A stretch of 64,000 bases of DNA from Alentia gelatinosa (Eukaryota > Annelida > Polychaeta > Phyllodocida > Polynoidae), in the NCBI GenBank assembly GCA_950022655.1, contig OX465584.1:54206789-54270788 (forward strand). Reading direction: 5' to 3'. Below the pieces are notes generated by a model. That model saw nothing but the letters and a program-made list of their open reading frames with translations. It searched no databases and was not told where the DNA came from. The position numbers and the translations under genes were made by a program. The first letter of the stretch is position 1. Each line of letters starts with the position of its first letter. Positions 22,312-33,304 of the stretch are shown piece after piece.

Positions 22312-23052
22312 AACCCGGCCCCCACCTACCACGATTCCGGTCCCGATTGGCCTTACGACGGCCTTCCCGACACCATTCCGATTCTATCGTGAGGTCAACC
22401 AAAATCGTGGTAGGTGGGACAGGTTTCTGCGATTCCGTCTACGACAGCTCACGATAGGCTGCGATTGAAAACGCCAATCGTAGAGGTCCCGATAACTTCC
22501 AACATGTTGGAAATTTTGTAGACTGTCGTAGCCTATTGGAGGTGATTTAACAGGAAAAAACCTCTTGTGGATGAAATAATTAGCGGAAAATTATGAAATT
22601 CTGGAATTAGGTAGGGCGCATATAGATATATAATCGATGTAAATATGATATTATTCCATGAAGTATAAGTGTCTGAAAATAATAGTATCATATTCGAATT
22701 ATTATTCTACCACAGTTATATTGTTCAATTTGATTGTTTTAGTGTTTGAAAATAATATCATAATATATTGTAAATAGATTTAGAAAAAATTTCGGATTCA
22801 TTAAATGTTTCCAAAATTATAGTATATATCAATATTAAAATCATGCCTGAGATCTACTGTGAATCACCAATTGAATCGTGAGCCAATCGTGACCATGGTT
22901 TATGTTTTGGTCCCCCCAAGGCGTTTCTACGCTCTACGATTTCAACAATTTGAAACAATCGGGGACCTCCCGATAGGTCGCGATTTGGGCATTTCAAATC
23001 GTAGCTATCGGGAAGTGTGTCGTAGACCATCGTGGTAGGTGGACGCCAGGCC
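22312..23052. mobile_element. Family H2 element, copy 2, with AT-rich core
   Basis: The 741-bp element is bounded by AACCCGGCCCCCACCTACCA and TGGTAGGTGGACGCCAGGCC with TTA on both sides (22309-22311 and 23053-23055). The left part is the inverse of 20945-21160. The centre (22550-22860) is AT-rich and unlike the rest, so it may be a second insertion. Non-autonomous and Harbinger-like by TSD and ends. Confidence 0.6.
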
Positions 23053-23077
23053 TTAGTATAAAAATCATTGACAGGTT

Positions 23078-23116
23078 AACCTTGAAAAAGACTATGTAAT
23101 GGTCGAAACGTTGGTT
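23078..23116 (+). ncRNA. Degenerate hammerhead-like motif
   Basis: Elements occur in the order stem I AACC, core TTGAAAA (the intact core would be CTGANGA), stem II AGAC/GTC with 9-nt loop, GAAAC, GTT, stem I GGTT. The layout matches the better-preserved motif at 41445-41484, while both stems differ by compensatory changes. AATAAA follows at about 23127. Two core changes suggest that this copy is inactive. Penelope-like retroelements are known to carry hammerhead motifs of this minimal type. Confidence 0.45.
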
Positions 23117-23129
23117 CTGCAATCTGAAA

Positions 23130-24510
23130 TAAATGCCTAGATTAATTTGATACCAAAGTGGGTGTACTGTTTTTAGCTTTTATAATGTTCTTCCTCAAAT
23201 CCCTTGAGGAGGGGAATAAGGGTCCATTAGCTGCATACCCTGGGTACAAACTGATCATGCTGTACATGCTATAATATGCCCACTAGACGAATTTTGGTTC
23301 GAAAGGCCTTGAAACCCAGGGTTTATGTGGATCAGCTTAAGTCAACTTAAGACTTGATGGACGGCTAATATTGTTCTAGCAAACGAGTATCATAAAACGA
23401 TAACCCATGTACAAGGCACAGAAAAGGGTCTTCATACACGATCCTAGATTACCAAACAGGACCCAGGATCGTACTACATCTTGCATGATTACTCGATACC
23501 TAGCAAGTCAACCAAATCGTGACAAATCTCGCTTGTGTGCTGGTGTAACACCCCCTTTAGATAACTGATTGTGAATCGTGTTGCTCTGTTTCCATTTGCC
23601 AATTTAGCTACTGAGCGACTTTAGAACACCTCGGATGCAATTCATCCCAGACAAACGCTGGGAAATCAGCAAACGTCAAATACTGGAACATGGATCGGTT
23701 GCTGACTTTTCTTATTTTCATGTTTTCATTTGCCGATATCTGGAGAGAGAGAGAAAAAAGTGGGGAAAGGTTGAAGGTCTGTCAGTGGTGGTTGATTATT
23801 TCTAGGAACCCAAAAATAAAGGTGGAAATAGGAATCTATATACAGCAGGATATATAAAGCCTTGGGGTTGTTTTATAGTCCTGATGATCGTTAATAGGGA
23901 ACGTAAACAGCGAACGTTTTGAAATTATCACTATCAGTGATCAAATCAACAGTGATCATCACAACCCAACAGTGATCGGGTCTATGCAACGCAATGAAGT
24001 GATGATTACTAAAATGGTCTCCAAAGTGCTCACTATTTTTCCAAAATCCCTAAGAAAAGTCTGACTGTCTATAAAACATCACCCCAGTCTTTGGAAGCTT
24101 GGTTTCGGGCCAATCGGTTACTGTCAGCTGCATACAAGGATTCTATTTCCAACAAGGGGCCATCTATAAACTATGTAAGCAACATTTCTGAAAATTTCTT
24201 ACCCCAGCCACCCCTTTCTCAATCTTGTACGCGTTATAACAAGCAAGGAGCATACGCACATTTTTGTTCATTTTGAGCCTACTTTAAGGATGGCCTCTAA
24301 TTGTTCTTGAGTCTGAGGATGTGCCTCTTTGTATCTGGCTCCTATTGCCTTGTACTTATTCATGAGCCTGTCAGAGGAAGAGTGCATACTGCACATCATG
24401 CATTTCGTCCTGAATTATACAGTAAAACCCCGCTTTTAAGGGACATCCCGCGTTCTAATGCATATTGAATGTTTACTAGAGACTTCGTCACTACAGACTA
24501 TGACCTGTTT
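23130..24510. other. Unassigned stretch with scattered family G motifs
   Basis: TTTCCATTTGCCAATTT (23590), TTTTCATTTGCCGATATC (23725) and GTGATCA repeats (23930-24000) are seen. No gene is recognised. Confidence 0.3.
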
Positions 24511-24512
24511 TA

Positions 24513-24906
24513 TTAGAGCGTGCTTGCACGCGCTAAATACATCATCTAGAGGTTAGAGTGGTCACATTGAACTTTCAGTGTGCTTCGAAAAAATTATCCC
24601 TTTACTATCTGCATGCTATTCACTATGATAGTGAGAACAGAGCAGGGAGCCAGTGTCTCAGGGTCTTAGAGGTGTGCCCAGCTGACCATGACCAATCACT
24701 CAAGACCAAAATACCTCAAGACCCAACGGTTCTTGATATGTTTGGATCCTAGATAGGCAGTTGCAGAAATAGCAAGTTGACTGGGTACAAAGTGGGTTAC
24801 AGAGAACTATCCATAGACTGAATCTAACCCAAACTTTTTAATTGTTATTCATTTATAATTGCACGCTCATTCATCTATGATGAATATCCTATTTGCTTCT
24901 AGTTCT
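24513..24906 (-). mobile_element. Family M element, copy 2
   Basis: This is the reverse complement of the 17684 copy: it starts TTAGAGCGTGCTTGCACGCG and ends near CTTCTAGTTCTA. In its own orientation it ends GCACGCTCTAA followed by T. It aligns end to end with the other three copies. Confidence 0.6.
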
Positions 24907-25284
24907 AAATTATGTATGGACTTTCTTGTCCACATACACTTGGAGGAACGCGGCAAGGACAAAGTCACCAGGGCTGTCAAAATATGATTGACTTACAAAT
25001 ATGACAGCCATGGCCCAGAGTATGTTACAAATAAAAGAGAACCCCTACATCTCTGTCTCCGTTCTGTTCCTACGAATGTAGTTTGCTCTGGTGGCCAGTG
25101 TAAATCCTGCGCTGCTCTTTCGTCCCTCCCTAGCGGATTATCAGGGAACCATTGTAAACTCGTATATTTGGTATGACAGTGGACAGATGGGCTACCATTT
25201 GGTATGACACAGGTGCATGAGCTAGTTGTGCTAGCCACTTTGCTGCTTATGTTTGATGGACACTTAGATTCTTCACCCGACAAA

Positions 25285-26260
25285 ATACATAGACAATAAT
25301 CGATGGTTTTGTGGACGGCCGGCCGTAAACCACGAGAGGTTGATGCGTAGTAATACACGAGCGCTAGCGAGTGTATTACGACGTCAACCGTGAGTGGTTT
25401 ATAGAGCCGCCTGTCCACAAAATCATCGTTTGTTGCATTTATTATCCATCTTTTCGAGTAAATTAAAACCAGTGATTGCCATTTTAACGGGTATAACAAT
25501 AGGGACTATTTCTTTGCTCTACAGCAAAAGGGACTACTTTACCCGTATACTATGGTTTTGATGCCATTTACCACAGGTTAGAATCCGTATACCACAGTTA
25601 TGGTATCTACTCTGACAGGATTTATACGATGGGTCGTGGTTTACTGAGTCCAAATACATTTTCAATGAGGCCTTTGTATACGATGGATAATAAAGTATGA
25701 ACATGGGTGCTAAGAACTACTTCATTTCCGGTGTTTATAAGAGGTATTGTACATCTTCAGTGTGGCTATAAAAGATTCAGAAGTATCTATCTCAAGGATA
25801 TCTAATAGGACAGGCACAGGGGGGGAGATAAAACATACGGGAGACAATAGGGGATAGGTCCGTTCATGACAGGTTTTTTTTATTCTCCCTCGTATACAAA
25901 AAAAACCCATAGAAAATGTATGGGGAAAATGTAAACCCCGACCCATTATACAAAACCTGTCAGATACCATAATTGTGGTATACGGATTCAAATCTGTGGT
26001 ATATGGCCTTAAAGCCATGGTATATGGAAAAATAACCGCTTTGTGCTATAGAGCTATATGTTATTTCTTTAAATATGGCAATAACAGGGTTTAATTCATT
26101 CGAAAAGATAGCTAATGAATACAACAAACGATGGTTATATGGACAGGCAGCTCTCTAAACCGTCTCAAAACACTCGCTAGCACTCGTGTATTACTACGTG
26201 TCAACTTCTCGTGGTTTACAGTCGCCCTTCCACAAAACCATCGCTTATTGTCTATATGTA
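25285..26260. mobile_element. Family N, palindrome built of palindromes
   Basis: Left arm 25285-25445 and right arm 26097-26260 are inverted copies of each other, and each is itself a hairpin with outer motif CAATCGATGGTTTTGTGGAC. The left hairpin tip is AATACACGAGCGCTAGCGAG plus TGTATT, the right tip CACTCGCTAGCACTCGTG. An inner inverted pair (about 25545-25605 and 25960-26030, GTATACCACAGTTATGGTAT type) lies between. The whole is about 975 bp with no coding capacity. The 168-codon minus frame at 24993-25499 overlaps the left arm and is dismissed. Confidence 0.6.
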
Positions 26261-26443
26261 ATGTGGCGTGGTTTACTGACTCCCCATACATTGTCAATAG
26301 TGACTTTTTATATCGTGGATGATAAAAGGTCACCTGATGCCCGATTGTCGTCTGCCTGTTTGATGTCACACGGCTGTCATGTCTGTCATAATACCCGGGT
26401 ACCCTGCCTGACGTACATCACTCTCCAGACGTCACGCAGCGCA

Positions 26444-26680
26444 GGTTGCTAAGGAATCCCGCAGAAACCCCACCGTTTGCCCAGCGCCGCGATGGCATCT
26501 TCTCAGCCAACAAAACTGAGCTCTGTTCACCCGTGTTGCCTGGCAACCTCTACAATTTGAATCTCGGGGATAGATCTGTGTCATCAATAGTTCGTATTGC
26601 ATTCATTGTCCGTGCCAATATGACATGGCGTTCCTCTTTAAACACAAGTCTAGCGGAGCTTGCGGCGTTTTTCTTTTAAA
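26444..26680 (+). promoter_or_regulatory. Candidate RFX X-box promoter region
   Basis: GTTGCCTGGCAAC (26535-26547) is a near-ideal RFX X-box: two inverted GTTGCC half-sites with one base between them. A weaker GTTGCTAAGGAAT lies at about 26446 and another GTTGCATGGCAAC at 26957-26969. The first lies 133 bp upstream of an ATGG start (26680), a spacing known for ciliary gene promoters. Local GC is raised. Confidence 0.35.
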
Positions 26681-26852
26681 TGGCGGAGGCTGTCGAGGTT
26701 CATCTCAGGGTAAATAGATCAGAAAACGAAAAAAACTACAATAAAAGAAAGAACATGGGACTAAGATATACAAGAAAGAGCGGCAGGGTTGAGTTTTTTT
26801 CTCTAAACGAGAATCTCGTGGCATTTCAATCTCCATGCACAGGTCTGGGTAG
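26680..26852 (+). CDS. Candidate first coding exon, unknown product
   Basis: The start codon context is TTTAAATGGCGGAGG, with A at -3 and G at +4. The open frame continues to 27045 (121 codons), but the later part overlaps repeat family Y. A good donor, TAG|GTATGT, after 26852 would end a 57-codon exon in phase 2. The peptide begins MAEAVEVHLRVNRSENEKN and is basic (KRKN, RKSGR). I recognise no domain. It could be chance. Confidence 0.2.
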
Positions 26853-26929
26853 GTATGTTTTATGTGGTGGAGAAACTCCAAGCAAATCTGTCAGAATCGT
26901 GCCTTTTATATATAAATGTAGTGCTGTTT

Positions 26930-27388
26930 TTCCGTTCAGCGCCGCCATGCGGTCATGTTGCATGGCAACGCGCCTATTCGGCCAAACATTGCGCTGTCCG
27001 ACTGCGCTGTGGCTTTCACACATAGGGTGTGAGTGGCGGGTATGAGTGCAAAGGTGTTGTTTTCTTCCAGATAGTAGTGTTAGAACAAGAGGGGACACTC
27101 TAAACACCAAGAGAGGTTGTCCACACTTCAGAGTTGATTATTGTCTCAGATTTAGAGAGAGTATAGTTACTTAGAGAGCTTACAGAATATCATACATTAT
27201 GACACATCACTGTTGACCATTTCTATTATTGCTGTATTGCTCTTATTACACATATTTCTGATCATTTTATATTAAAGCATGGTACTGACCCATTTTTCCT
27301 ATATCTAATGAATACACTAAATATACCATAAAACAAGTGCTATTTTAGCGCTCACCAAAGTCTGAGTATCGGCCATACACACACACAC

Positions 27389-27452
<64 letters not shown>

Positions 27453-27870
27453 ATATATACACATACACTAAATATACATAGGTATCATACATAGATATAT
27501 ATACATACATGTACATTACATATATGACATTCCCAATGGGATCAGAGGTAAGATATATTGGTTAAATTTCATATGCAAGGGTGATGGTATTTCTTCTATA
27601 AAGGAGCTTATCTAAACAATAACTAAATTATTATTGAGACAATATACATGTTAAACCCACCAAATTATAGCTGGAATACCATAGAATACGATGCAATCAA
27701 TGTATTGTCTCTAAAGTTAAAATAAATGTATTCTACAAATGTATTACACTCATACACTCAGTTCTCCAATGCTAAAGAATACGTTACTAGGTGTATGCTT
27801 GGCCGCATGCATTGCGTAACCGGGCAGATAAGGTACGTCACCGGCCAGTGGAAAAAGGCCTATTAACTAT
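26930..27870 (+). repeat. Family Y repeat, copy 1
   Basis: CGTTCAGCGCCGCC (26934), then GTGTTGTTTT (27052), TAGCTGGAATACCATAGAAT (about 27668) and GATAAGGTACG...GGAAAAAGGCCTAT (27827 onwards) match 53715-54275 in the same order. This copy is longer because of the CA/TA microsatellite and other insertions. The nature is unknown and no coding capacity is seen. Confidence 0.5.
27375..27448 (+). repeat. CA/CATA/TA microsatellite
   Basis: A compound run of ACACAC, then ACATACAT, then about 48 bp of alternating TA, is followed by TTTGTATATATACACATACA. Confidence 0.95.
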
Positions 27871-28365
27871 ACATATGTGTAGGTTTTATTATCATGATTT
27901 GGGTTAGTATGCTCTATGCTCCTTTCCAATGTCAGTGTAAGCACGCAGAAGGTGAAGAGTTAGTTTTTTGCAGCAGGCTCAAAGTCTATTTGGCTACTCT
28001 AATCTTTAGGCAGCATATATAGGGCGTGTGGCCCACGCTCAGTAAACACGAGACACTAGCTACTAGCCCCCGGTGCCTGAAGTAAGTTGAGACAGTAAGA
28101 CAGTGTTTTTGTGTTTTACGTAATCTTTTTCTATTACAAACGTAGCCAAAGCTTCAGGTTTATGGTTGATGTTCAGATGGTTCTAGAAATGTCATGAGCC
28201 CTTTTCATATAAATACGAAGAAACTTTATGGTGGAATAACTTTCAATAAATAATTTTTTTTTAAGTGCAAAAAGGTCACAACCCCAAGATGCTCAAGTTT
28301 TCAACAATTCTATCAAATTCCTTTGACCATAAAACGGATTGAATTTAAAAAAAACAACTAAATAC
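27871..28365. other. Unassigned stretch with family M fragment
   Basis: About 27940-28050 resembles the 3' half of family M (CTCTAATCTTTAGGCAGCAT then ATATAGGGCGTG). The rest is unassigned. Confidence 0.35.
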
Positions 28366-28369
28366 GAAT

Positions 28370-28720
28370 CGGGAACTGGAGATGTAACCGACGTAACAGA
28401 CCAAAAGACAACGACACGGATCCTTTGGGTCGGTAAGAATGGGTGATATACGAGCCAATGATCGATGATTTTGTTGACCGATGGTCTGTTTTTATATATC
28501 TTCCTGAAATCACAATTCCCAATAAAATCAACCTCTGTTGAATCATTTATTGATAATTGTGTGGGAGAGTGGTGTCAAAAACCGTCCAATGTCCGAACAT
28601 AGTTCAGATTTCTTATTTTTCTGTATCCACTTGCCGATTTCTGACACAAAAGAGAAAAACCCGTCGGTGGGGCCGGCATATTTATTGGAAGCCAAAGGTC
28701 GGCAGATGTAGATAGGCTTA
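28370..28720. repeat. Family G-like element
   Basis: CCGACGTAACAGACC, GCCAATGATCGATGATTTTG, CACTTGCCGATTTCTGACAC and GCCAAAGGTCGGCAGATGTA follow the family G pattern. Ends are not defined. Confidence 0.3.
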
Positions 28721-29290
28721 TTATATCTTTCTTATCTGCATAATTTTGTATTGTCCTGCACCTGTTTATATTGTTCTTGCTGCCATCCAAGTGATATTGA
28801 TATGAAATATCGCCGTTTACCTAGGCGAATATTGATGTCGTTAATTTTGCCTTGAATAAAAAGGAAGACACACATTGTAGAATGATGTGTAGAAGGTATT
28901 TGTTACTCGGGAGACCATAGCAACATGTGTGCATATTGAGCAGTATCTCCATACTGATCACCCTAATCTGTATGGAGATATTAACAGGGCATAAGGTCAT
29001 CAGCCCCCATTTGGGTTTCATTAACATCTATTGCCCTACATGCACATAATTTACCCGTATCCTGCAGGTACATAATTCACCTGTACTTCTACAGGTTGTG
29101 ACCTAACGACCGTTATGCATACAACCCGCTGCATTAACAATATGAACCCTGATTTATCCACATATTAATCAGGATCAAGGGGTAACTGGGGGGACCATGC
29201 ATCCCCCAGATTTGAGTATCGGGAGGCCAGGCTATGTTTTGCCCCCGGCCCCACCTGTTTCGACCTCTGGTTCCCTTCCCGTAATTCAAA
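28721..29290. other. Unassigned stretch
   Basis: No gene is seen. A short inverted pair occurs around 28950-28985 (CAGTATCTCCATACTGATCA and ATCTGTATGGAGATA). Confidence 0.3.
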
Positions 29291-29324
29291 CAACTTACTT
29301 TTGTAAAGTTATCAATAATATAAA

Positions 29325-29612
29325 GAGACGTCACGAGTTTGAGTCTGAGTTTATTTATGCCACGCATTTTGTTGGCTCCATAATTTTACGAGTCGAAGAC
29401 GAGTGACATTATGGAGCCAACAAAATGTGTGACATAAGTAAACTCAAACTCAAACGAGTGGCGTCTAGATTTTATCCTACCCCGTTTCTACATTTTTTCA
29501 GTATTAGAAAGTAGTGGCATAAACAACACTTTATGTCACACCCAGTGACATAAACAAATCCCATGTTAAGCCTATGGTTTTTTTTATTAGGGGTAGGATA
29601 ACAGGCGCTATA
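29325..29612 (-). mobile_element. Superfamily A modular hairpin, copy at 29.3 kb
   Basis: A strong palindrome (about 29327-29470) pairs ACGAGTTTGAGTCTGAGTTT with AAACTCAAACTCAAACGAGT and GCATTTTGTTGGCTCCATAA with its complement, around the tip TTTTACGAGTCGAAGACGAG. It is followed by the minus-oriented terminal module (TTTTATCCTACCCC, CCATGTTAAGCCTATGG at 29561, TTAGGGGTAGGATAA). Confidence 0.7.
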
Positions 29613-30365
29613 TATGATGAATACAGCGAATAGCTAGATAAGGCACAACTTATTTATGAGACAAGGAAGATACGATATAAGATGTGGACGATCTACAGAT
29701 ACAGAGAATACTGGCTGAATAAACCAAAAGAAAAGCTTACATAAGCATTTATGAATACATATATGATATCAGGGATGCCAGTGGGGGTCAGAAAAAAAGT
29801 GGAAATATTTTTCGTGTGGACTTTGCTGCCGCATGGAGACCGATAAAACACGGAAAGCATGTAAATTTTAGCCATGGTATGGGGCTGAATGTGCATGGGA
29901 AGATTTCTTTTCTTTTCTTTTTTATTTATAGCACACAATTCATCCTGGCGGACGGTTTTACATTATGGCGTACAGTCTAGTTCATACATACGTTCTCATA
30001 CATGTTACCCTGTTGTCATAACGGGCTATTTGCTTATATCCAATATTCTAATACTGTTTTCAATTCATCAATTTGACAGGCCCAAAATACCCTATCACCG
30101 ATGATAAAGAGAAACAGGAACAAAAACAGTAACATAACAGTAATGGTGATGAGATGAAATGATGAAGAAAATTCCTCTAACCTATCATAATCACATTATT
30201 CCATAATACAAATTGTACTGGGATGTGCTATCACTCATGTGCCATCAGGTCCCCTCCCCCTTCCCCTAAATCAAACTACCTTCCCCTAGATTCAAACTAC
30301 TGTTTTATTGGCATGAATGAGGCTCGGATATACTGGAAAGGAAAAATTGGATTGCCTTGGAAAAG
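29613..30365. other. Unassigned stretch
   Basis: No gene or matching repeat is recognised. Confidence 0.3.
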
Positions 30366-30384
30366 TGGAGAGCTTGCATCTCTA

Positions 30385-30580
30385 ATATCTATATAGACCT
30401 CTATCTAGAATCGAATAGATAGAGAGTACTCCACAGGTTTGGATGTGCCGCAATCGTCATCGAGGCGAAGCCGAGTGATGATTAAGGTAAATCCAAACTC
30501 GTGGAATATTGTCTATTTTACGATTCGAGTCCGGTTCAGGATTGATCTCACCGCTTTCTATGACATTGAATAGTATCACA
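30385..30580. mobile_element. Hairpin with full tip motif, 30.4 kb
   Basis: Arms CTCCACAGGTTTGGAT / AATCCAAACTCGTGGA surround the tip ATCGAGGCGAAGCCGAGTGA (30459 onwards; full palindrome 30452-30483). The outer sequence CTAGAATCGAATAGATAG pairs loosely with CTATTTTACGATTCGAG. The right flank, GATCTCACCGCTTTC, resembles a decayed S terminal module. Confidence 0.6.
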
Positions 30581-30798
30581 ACATCAGAATAATTAGAATA
30601 TACTTAGTAAATCCATATGACGTCATCTCACATTCATTACGCCACGGCCGTGGCGTAGTATTAATTGATACTTTAGAGGGGTGATCGTTGAGTATTTTTT
30701 TCTAATGTTATTGCTATGGCTAAACTTGTACCTGGGCTGAGATATAAATGCACCTCTACAGTTGCAATGAAAGCATATGGTGTCCCAGTAATCCCCCC

Positions 30799-31138
30799 GG
30801 GCCCCGTTGCTCCACGTTTACGACAGAGTTGCGGATCGCAGAATAGCGATCTGAGGGCGTAAAGGTTGCTCCTGAAATTTTGCGGATCGCGTCGTAATCG
30901 CATGGCGCATCGTGATGCCAGCTGTATTTAATTAAGTATCTGTCTCATTAAATATGTGCCCCTGAATTGTTGTATCGCTATCGCATCGTAAAAAATAGCG
31001 ATACCGCGGGAATATAGGGAAACGATTCGATATTACGGGAGCAACGCTTTTTCAGTCAGATCGTGAAGGTAATCGTAAAGATAAAACTGCGATCCGATTA
31101 TAGCTAGCGATACCACAAAGAGTGGAGCAACGGGGCCC
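30799..31138. mobile_element. Family J element, copy 1 (GGGCCCCGTTGCTCCAC ends)
   Basis: The terminal inverted repeats are GGGCCCCGTTGCTCCACGTT and GAGTGGAGCAACGGGGCCC. GCGGATCGCAGAATAGCGAT and TATCGCTATCGCATCG-like subterminal motifs follow. A shorter, more decayed copy lies at 50111-50348. No coding capacity and no confident TSD. Confidence 0.65.
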
Positions 31139-31327
31139 AGTAGAGGAATACGGCCGTGTGTGTATTTTTTCTTTTTTTGAAAATAGAAGTGTTTATTGAC
31201 GAATTTAGGTTCACTACAATACAGGTGATTTTCAACTTATATTCGTCACAGGACAAAGAGACATAGACAGAACAGAAGTACAGACATCGATTGCACAGGT
31301 ACATATAGACATGTATATAAAGGGTAA
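31139..31327 (-). other. Possible minus-strand poly-A tail
   Basis: Read on the minus strand, GTCAATAAACACTTC lies just upstream of an A-rich run, like the 3' end of a processed transcript or retroposon. No upstream coding sequence is recognised, and family K interrupts the neighbourhood. Confidence 0.25.
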
Positions 31328-31859
31328 CTGGACTGATGGCACCACGGACCGATGGCACCTGGACTGATGGCACCTCTTTTTAGTTTCACCTGGACTGATG
31401 GCACCCGTGCCTGGACTGATGTCACCACTTGCCTAGACTGATGGCACCACCTCATTTTTGTTCCTGAACATGGGAAAAAACTACTTGATATATATAGTAT
31501 GTAATATGCAATAGTCATGTAATAACAGGGTGGCCAGTTTAGTTTCAGGGTATAAAGGTCAGGGGTAAGTCAGGGTTTGCCCGCCGTGTGACCCCCAGCT
31601 GCCGATGCCAAAGGGCCCGGAGCCGTTATTTTGGTGTTTTTTTTAATCATTACGTAAATTTTCCTATCTATATGCGAATATAATATACCCGGTAGTTGAA
31701 TAGTTGTGTATACAGTATAATCTGGCAATAACCATCCGTCTAAGTGAGTGGTGCCATCAGTCTAGGTAGTGTTGCCATCGGTCTAGGGAAAATGTTGCCA
31801 TCGGTCCGAAGAGGTGCCATCAGTCCAGGTGCCATCGGTCCGTGGTGCCATCGGTCTAG
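31328..31859. mobile_element. Family K foldback element
   Basis: The ends are arrays of imperfect 16-19 bp units, CTGGACTGATGGCACC or CACGGACCGATGGCACC, about six on the left and six inverted on the right (GGTGCCATCAGTCCAGG type). The outermost 50 bp of the two ends match in order, so the arrays form the terminal inverted repeats. The 290-bp centre is unrelated AT-rich DNA. This is the layout of foldback transposons. No protein is seen. Confidence 0.7.
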
Positions 31860-32150
31860 TAATCATATAAAGTATACTAGTGTGTATACAAGTAATATAC
31901 AGACTTACAATCACATAGACATATACGTTGGGAAAGATCCGATCAGATACAACCTTATTACAACCAATAACCAGCCAGAGATGCTCAAATGCCGCTCAAA
32001 ACGGATCGGATATATATACCAAACTATAGTTTCAAAGTCTTTATAGCACTCTTAAATCTAACTCTACTAGTGATCTCTTGCGTTTCCACGTCAAGAGTGT
32101 CCCATAACAAAGAGCCCACATATAGGGGGGAACGCTTATGTAAGTCTGTA
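31860..32150. other. Unassigned stretch
   Basis: AAGATCCGATCAGATAC and AAACGGATCGGATATA form a short inverted pair (about 31936-32015). No gene is seen. Confidence 0.3.
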
Positions 32151-32155
32151 CTAGG

Positions 32156-32305
32156 AGAAAACGCCCTAACTGTGGCCGAACTATGTCTTAGTTCGAGGTC
32201 ACCTGTGGTGGACGTTCACCCCGACGCCGCAGGCGGAGGGGCGAACGTCCACCACAGGTGACCGAGAACTAGGACATAGTTCTGGCCACAGTCAGGGCGT
32301 TTTCT
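32156..32305. mobile_element. Near-perfect 150-bp palindrome
   Basis: Arms 32156-32217 and 32243-32305 (for example CACCTGTGGTGGACGTTC and GAACGTCCACCACAGGTG) pair with a few mismatches and two single-base indels. The 25-nt loop itself folds as CCCC-GCC-gca-GGC-GGGG. It has no coding function and is likely a recent hairpin element. Confidence 0.75.
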
Positions 32306-33300
32306 TATTATTACATACCTTAATTCGATCATAAAACGCCATTTTGGTAACTTCCGAAGTGGTAGACTCACTTCCCGCAACCCCTCCCCATCGTGATACT
32401 GTCTGCCGCCTGCCGTAATTGCAACTTCCCTTTTTATACGCACACGCAGTACGGCCCGCTAGCTACCCGGCCGACTTGACAGTCTGTCTGTGTGTCCCCC
32501 CCTCCCGTTCGCGTCGAGTCCTTTGTTATTATTCATGTTATACACATATTTACACCATTTCAACTGTATTACTATATAGTGATCGACTTTTTGGCTTGAT
32601 ACTTTACATATTACACTTCTAGTCGTTACGGGGGCCCTCTATAGCGAGTTTCAAGTCGCGATTCGACGTTCTCCGACATGTTGACAGTGGTCGCGATGAC
32701 GTCGACTACGCATGCCTAGCGCGTTGCGTCGAGTTAGTTACATGCACGTTAGAATTGTGCAGTACGACGAAGCGCACCATAGTGGGCCGTAGTCGTGATA
32801 TACTACACCCCCGTCAGCGGGTAGTATTTCACTCACGTTCAGCTATAGGTATGTAATAATAGGTATTCTTAACTTGATTTTAACTTTCCCAGCACTCCTA
32901 GTCTGCATATGAGCATTTGTGTCAGCTATTCTATTTTCTGCAGAGGAAACCCACCAGTGAATGTGGGACAGTAGGTGTCTCTTACGCCTGGTGTCCAGAG
33001 GATCAAGTCCAGCCTGTATGCGTGTAGGTATGATTCCTGCTCCCATGTTATAAAACTATTGCAGCACCTCACATCATAGAGCATCCATCATAGAGCATCA
33101 TGTTACCCGACCAGGAAGATGATTGAGTACCGAGTGAAAGGTGATATCTCCTCAGCAAGACGTAAAACAGCATACGAGATGACCATACTTCAAATACGTC
33201 ATGCCCTAATGAAGCCAGGCAAGTTGGTAGCCATTTTTCAACTGATGCCTTTTCCTGAACCCTCTATGTGGGCAGAGCAGAATATATACACCATATTCGT
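32306..33300. other. Unassigned stretch, partly GC-richer
   Basis: GC rises at 32330-32830 with several CpGs (CGTCGAGTTAG, GCGTTGCGTCG), but I find no exon with good start and donor. An open frame at 33119-33313 (64 codons) has no domain that I know. Confidence 0.3.
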
Positions 33301-33304
33301 ATTC

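Noticed and set aside
24993..25499. A 168-residue minus-strand frame
   Set aside because: Its first half is family N hairpin arm and its composition shows no known domain.
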